Origin: Paenibacillus sp. Soil766
Lineage (GTDB): Bacteria > Bacillota > Bacilli > Paenibacillales > NBRC-103111
Direction: 5' to 3'
Assembly: GCF_001428105.1 (NCBI RefSeq)
Contig: NZ_LMSJ01000023.1
Span: 2,147 to 66,146 of the forward strand
DNA: 64,000 bases
Within the stretch, counting starts at the first letter, position 1. Every line of letters starts with the position of its first letter. Of this stretch, positions 62,030-64,000 are shown piece by piece. The notes under the pieces are model-generated. The model was not told the DNA's origin. It was given only the letters and a program-made list of their open reading frames with translations, and made no database searches. The position numbers and the translations under genes are program-made.

Positions 62030-62713
62030 TTATTTGCCACCTCCGACTTTGTCCTTGCAAAGTCCAAGAATTTCGTCCACAACTTCTTCAATTGTCATTG
62101 ACGTACTGTCCATCAACACGGCATCATGCGCCCTACGCAGTGGTGAAATTTCCCTCGCTTCATCGAATTGATCGCGACGTGCGATATCCTGCTCCAACTC
62201 GGAAAGAGTCAGTGTATTCGTACCACTGTTTTCTAATTCCTTGAATCGACGCTCAGCACGTTCTTTCACACTCGCAGTTAAGAAAACCTTGATCTCTGCA
62301 TCTGGCATGACATGGGTGCCAATGTCACGACCGTCCATGACTACGCCTTTGGAAACAGTCATTTGCTGCTGCAGCGCAACTAACAAATGTCGTACAGCAC
62401 CATAGCTGGCAATTTGTGAAACATGTGTCGTTACATCCGTTGAACGAATCGCTTTCGTCACATCCACACCATCTACGATGACCTGTTGTCCTTCATCTCC
62501 AGGGATGAGCTCAATCTGCATACGATTGGCGAGCGAAGCCACTTCTGTTTCTTGCTCAGGTAGCAGCCCTTCTTGCTGTACTTTCCACGTTACTGCTCGA
62601 TACATGGCTCCTGTATCCACGTAAATAAACCCAAGTGCACCGGCAACTAACCGTGCAATGGTGCTTTTACCGGCTCCAGCAGGACCATCTATGGCAATAT
62701 TGAACTTATCCAA
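62030..62713 (-). CDS. cmk: Cytidylate kinase
   Basis: This 227-residue kinase phosphorylates CMP and dCMP. IAIDGPAGAGKSTIARLVA is the P-loop, and DTGAMYRAVTWK and VMDGRDIGTHVMPDAE are family motifs. It starts with TTG behind AGGAGG. It follows a terminator, so a promoter must lie in the 62714-62755 gap or read-through occurs. Confidence 0.96.
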   Translation of the reverse strand: MDKFNIAIDGPAGAGKSTIARLVAGALGFIYVDTGAMYRAVTWKVQQEGLLPEQETEVASLANRMQIELIPGDEGQQVIVDGVDVTKAIRSTDVTTHVSQIASYGAVRHLLVALQQQMTVSKGVVMDGRDIGTHVMPDAEIKVFLTASVKERAERRFKELENSGTNTLTLSELEQDIARRDQFDEAREISPLRRAHDAVLMDSTSMTIEEVVDEILGLCKDKVGGGK

Positions 62714-62754
62714 GCTGCTGTTCCTCCTAACAATACTTCACAGTACCTTACGAA

Positions 62755-62779
62755 CAAAAAAGCAGGCACTTGCCTGCTA
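62755..62779 (-). terminator. Terminator after ypfB
   Basis: AGCAGGCA-AG-TGCCTGCT followed by TTTTTGTT on the minus strand. Confidence 0.87.
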
Positions 62780-62852
62780 ATTACTAGAAATTATATCACA
62801 CAACATGGTCATATGCAAAACTTGGGTTCTATCCCGCCTTGATTTCATGCGC

Positions 62853-63077
62853 TTATGAGCGTTCTCTTGGGGGATGTTCCGGGATGATATACGGCTGCCC
62901 TTCGAGTGGCTCAACGCGTGTGAAATGCTTGCGAATATACGCATTTTGCAGCAAAGCTTGTACACAAACTAGCAAAATAACAACGAAAATCACAGCTCGA
63001 ATAATGACCTTCTCTACTTTCGCAGAAAAGCGCAAAAATAATTGTTCATATGGTTCTGTCTCTTGCTCCTTCGACAT
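62853..63077 (-). CDS. ypfB: DUF5359/YpfB-like small membrane protein
   Basis: This 74-residue protein has a charged N-terminus, one membrane helix (IIRAVIFVVILLVCVQAL, about 25-42) and a proline-rich C-terminal part. Size, helix and place between ypfA and cmk match B. subtilis ypfB (DUF5359). GGGAG precedes the ATG. Function unknown. Confidence 0.8.
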   Translation of the reverse strand: MSKEQETEPYEQLFLRFSAKVEKVIIRAVIFVVILLVCVQALLQNAYIRKHFTRVEPLEGQPYIIPEHPPRERS

Positions 63078-63143
63078 GAGATCACACTCCCGCTAGCATC
63101 CAATATGCATAGCAGTATACCCTTAGCGTAGATCTCTCAATCC

Positions 63144-63797
63144 CTAGCGTTTACGAAAATCCATTTGTCTCTCAAAGCAAAAACGAATCAGTTTCTGCCG
63201 TTCTCTGTCCGCGATCTCTGCGAAACGAATCATCACTAACTGCTTCCCCGTCTCTGTCCCTTTCACGCGGACAACTTCTCCGGTAAACGGAATATGCTCG
63301 ATAGTCCCATTCTTAAATGGTGCAAGAACCCAACATGAGATTATCGCATTTAAGCCGATCGGAATATGACCATCACAAATAAATGAAATACCTCCGCCAC
63401 CAACATCATCGGTTAATCCAATAAATTGGATCTGTTCGTTCAACTTCACGGCTATTTCTAATTCTGCTAAAACTCGAAGGAAGTTTCTGCGTTGAATTTG
63501 CGTAATCGCACTTAGCTCTGGAAGCCTTAGTTCGATCAAGCGAATGACATCCTCTTTAAAAGCTACTACCTCCGTTGTGAAATAGTGCTTCACACCGCCT
63601 TGACCTAGGAAATGAGCACTAATCTCATCACCTTGATAAAGTTTTTTCAATCGACCTGTCTTTTCATTCAATGGGATTTCAATGATGATCGCGTTTTCTG
63701 TCACATCCGCAATTCTAGACTTATATTCGATTTTGGACTCTTCTTCATCAATACTGTTCATTTGCATATGTAAAATCTGGTTGACCTTAGGAAGCAA
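63144..63797 (-). CDS. ypfA: PilZ-domain flagellar brake protein
   Basis: This protein of about 217 residues has a YcgR-N-like beta-domain followed by PilZ. The c-di-GMP site appears as RRNFLR (RxxxR) and DVGGGGISF (D/NxSxxG type) near residues 115 and 145. B. subtilis YpfA (MotI/DgrA) slows the flagellar motor when c-di-GMP rises. GGAGG 8 nt before TTG at 63797 favours that start over a GTG three codons earlier. It lies between ypeB and ypfB. Confidence 0.88.
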   Translation of the reverse strand: MLPKVNQILHMQMNSIDEEESKIEYKSRIADVTENAIIIEIPLNEKTGRLKKLYQGDEISAHFLGQGGVKHYFTTEVVAFKEDVIRLIELRLPELSAITQIQRRNFLRVLAELEIAVKLNEQIQFIGLTDDVGGGGISFICDGHIPIGLNAIISCWVLAPFKNGTIEHIPFTGEVVRVKGTETGKQLVMIRFAEIADRERQKLIRFCFERQMDFRKR

Positions 63798-63857
63798 TTT
63801 CGGCACCTCCGCGAAGTAATATGCATTAATTATAGCATGACCGCACCATTTAGATAG

Positions 63858-63892
63858 AAAAAAAAAGAAGCAGGATGATATCCTGCCTCTTC
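63858..63892 (-). terminator. Terminator after ypeB
   Basis: AGGCAGGAT-ATC-ATCCTGCTT followed by CTTTTTTTTT on the minus strand, just past the ypeB stop codon. Confidence 0.85.
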
Positions 63893-63895
63893 CTA

Positions 63896-64000
63896 CTATG
63901 ATTTTCCTTTTGCAACTTCCGCTTGATCCGGACGAATTGTCTCTATTTTTTCTTCCATGCCCACATCTGCATTAACATAAACACGATAGATATTGTTATT
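63896..64000 (-). CDS. ypeB: YpeB C-terminal end (germination protein, partial)
   Basis: Only the last 34 codons and the stop lie in the window. They encode NNNIYRVYVNADVGMEEKIE and a tail ending in VAKGKS. The YVNAxxGxEExI pattern is that of the final PepSY repeat of YpeB, which is required for assembly of the germination enzyme SleB in the spore cortex. Place before ypfA agrees. The 5' part, and sleB, would be beyond 64000. Confidence 0.75.
   Translation of the reverse strand, partial: NNNIYRVYVNADVGMEEKIETIRPDQAEVAKGKS

Noticed and set aside
1-64000. CRISPR array, prophage, rRNA operon or replication origin
   Set aside because: No spaced direct repeats of CRISPR type, no phage genes, no rRNA sequence and no DnaA-box cluster were seen.

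Overview
The window is a stretch of Gram-positive, endospore-forming chromosome, most likely Paenibacillus or a close relative. Sporulation genes (spoIVA, a spoVIF-like gene, ypjB, YIEGIA, ypeB), bacillithiol genes (bshA, bshB1), AGGAGG-type ribosome binding sites and frequent TTG/GTG starts point to Bacillales. The gene order follows the Bacillus subtilis arc ypeB-ypfAB-cmk-rpsA-fni-yphA-der-gpsA-spoIVA-hup-mtrB-hepS-menG-hepT-ndk-cheR-aroCBH-trpEDCFBA-hisC-tyrA-ypiF-qcrABC-ypjABCD-dapB-mgsA-bshB1-bshA-cca-birA-panBCD-dinG-ypmB. Nearly every gene is on the minus strand, so transcription runs from position 64000 toward 1. Only a DUF47-pit pair and ypjC are on the plus strand.

From 64000 down to about 49000 lie the ypeB end, a PilZ flagellar brake gene, cmk, plsC, an S1 gene, fni, YIEGIA with its 59-residue companion, der, plsY, gpsA, spoVIF, yphE, an inserted cluster of two 2Fe-2S ferredoxins and a nucleotidyltransferase-fold gene, yphF, spoIVA and hup. 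A tRNA-Pro(GGG) with its own promoter and terminator follows, then a PAP2 phosphatase gene and mtrB, which encodes the tryptophan-sensing TRAP protein.

From 46500 to 41000 a menaquinone block places hepS and hepT around menG, a UbiA-type prenyltransferase gene, ubiX and mqnA. This suggests the futalosine route. Then come ndk, cheR, a 54-residue HTH protein and the aromatic supraoperon aroC-aroB-aroH-trpEDCFBA-hisC-tyrA. The trp leader carries 13 GAG/UAG triplets at an exact 5-nt period and an intrinsic terminator, so the TRAP gene and its target lie in the same window. The trp promoter is embedded in the 3' end of aroH.

From 28000 to 1 lie a polysaccharide deacetylase gene, a candidate small RNA with a consensus promoter and a cre-like site, an ECF sigma/anti-sigma pair, the cytochrome bc complex, ypj genes, dapB-mgsA-bsh-cca-birA, and panBCD behind a tandem-hairpin leader that resembles the pan RNA motif. 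dinG, rex, pit and an MtaD-type deaminase gene follow. The window ends in the 5' part of a group IIC intron inserted immediately after the ypmB terminator.

The least explained elements are the small RNA candidate, a 40-bp tandem repeat array beside birA, a 19-bp palindrome between mtaD and the DUF47 gene, a long stem between trpC and trpF, and two GC-rich patches inside cca and aroB. All functional names come from reading protein motifs and gene order; no database search was run.
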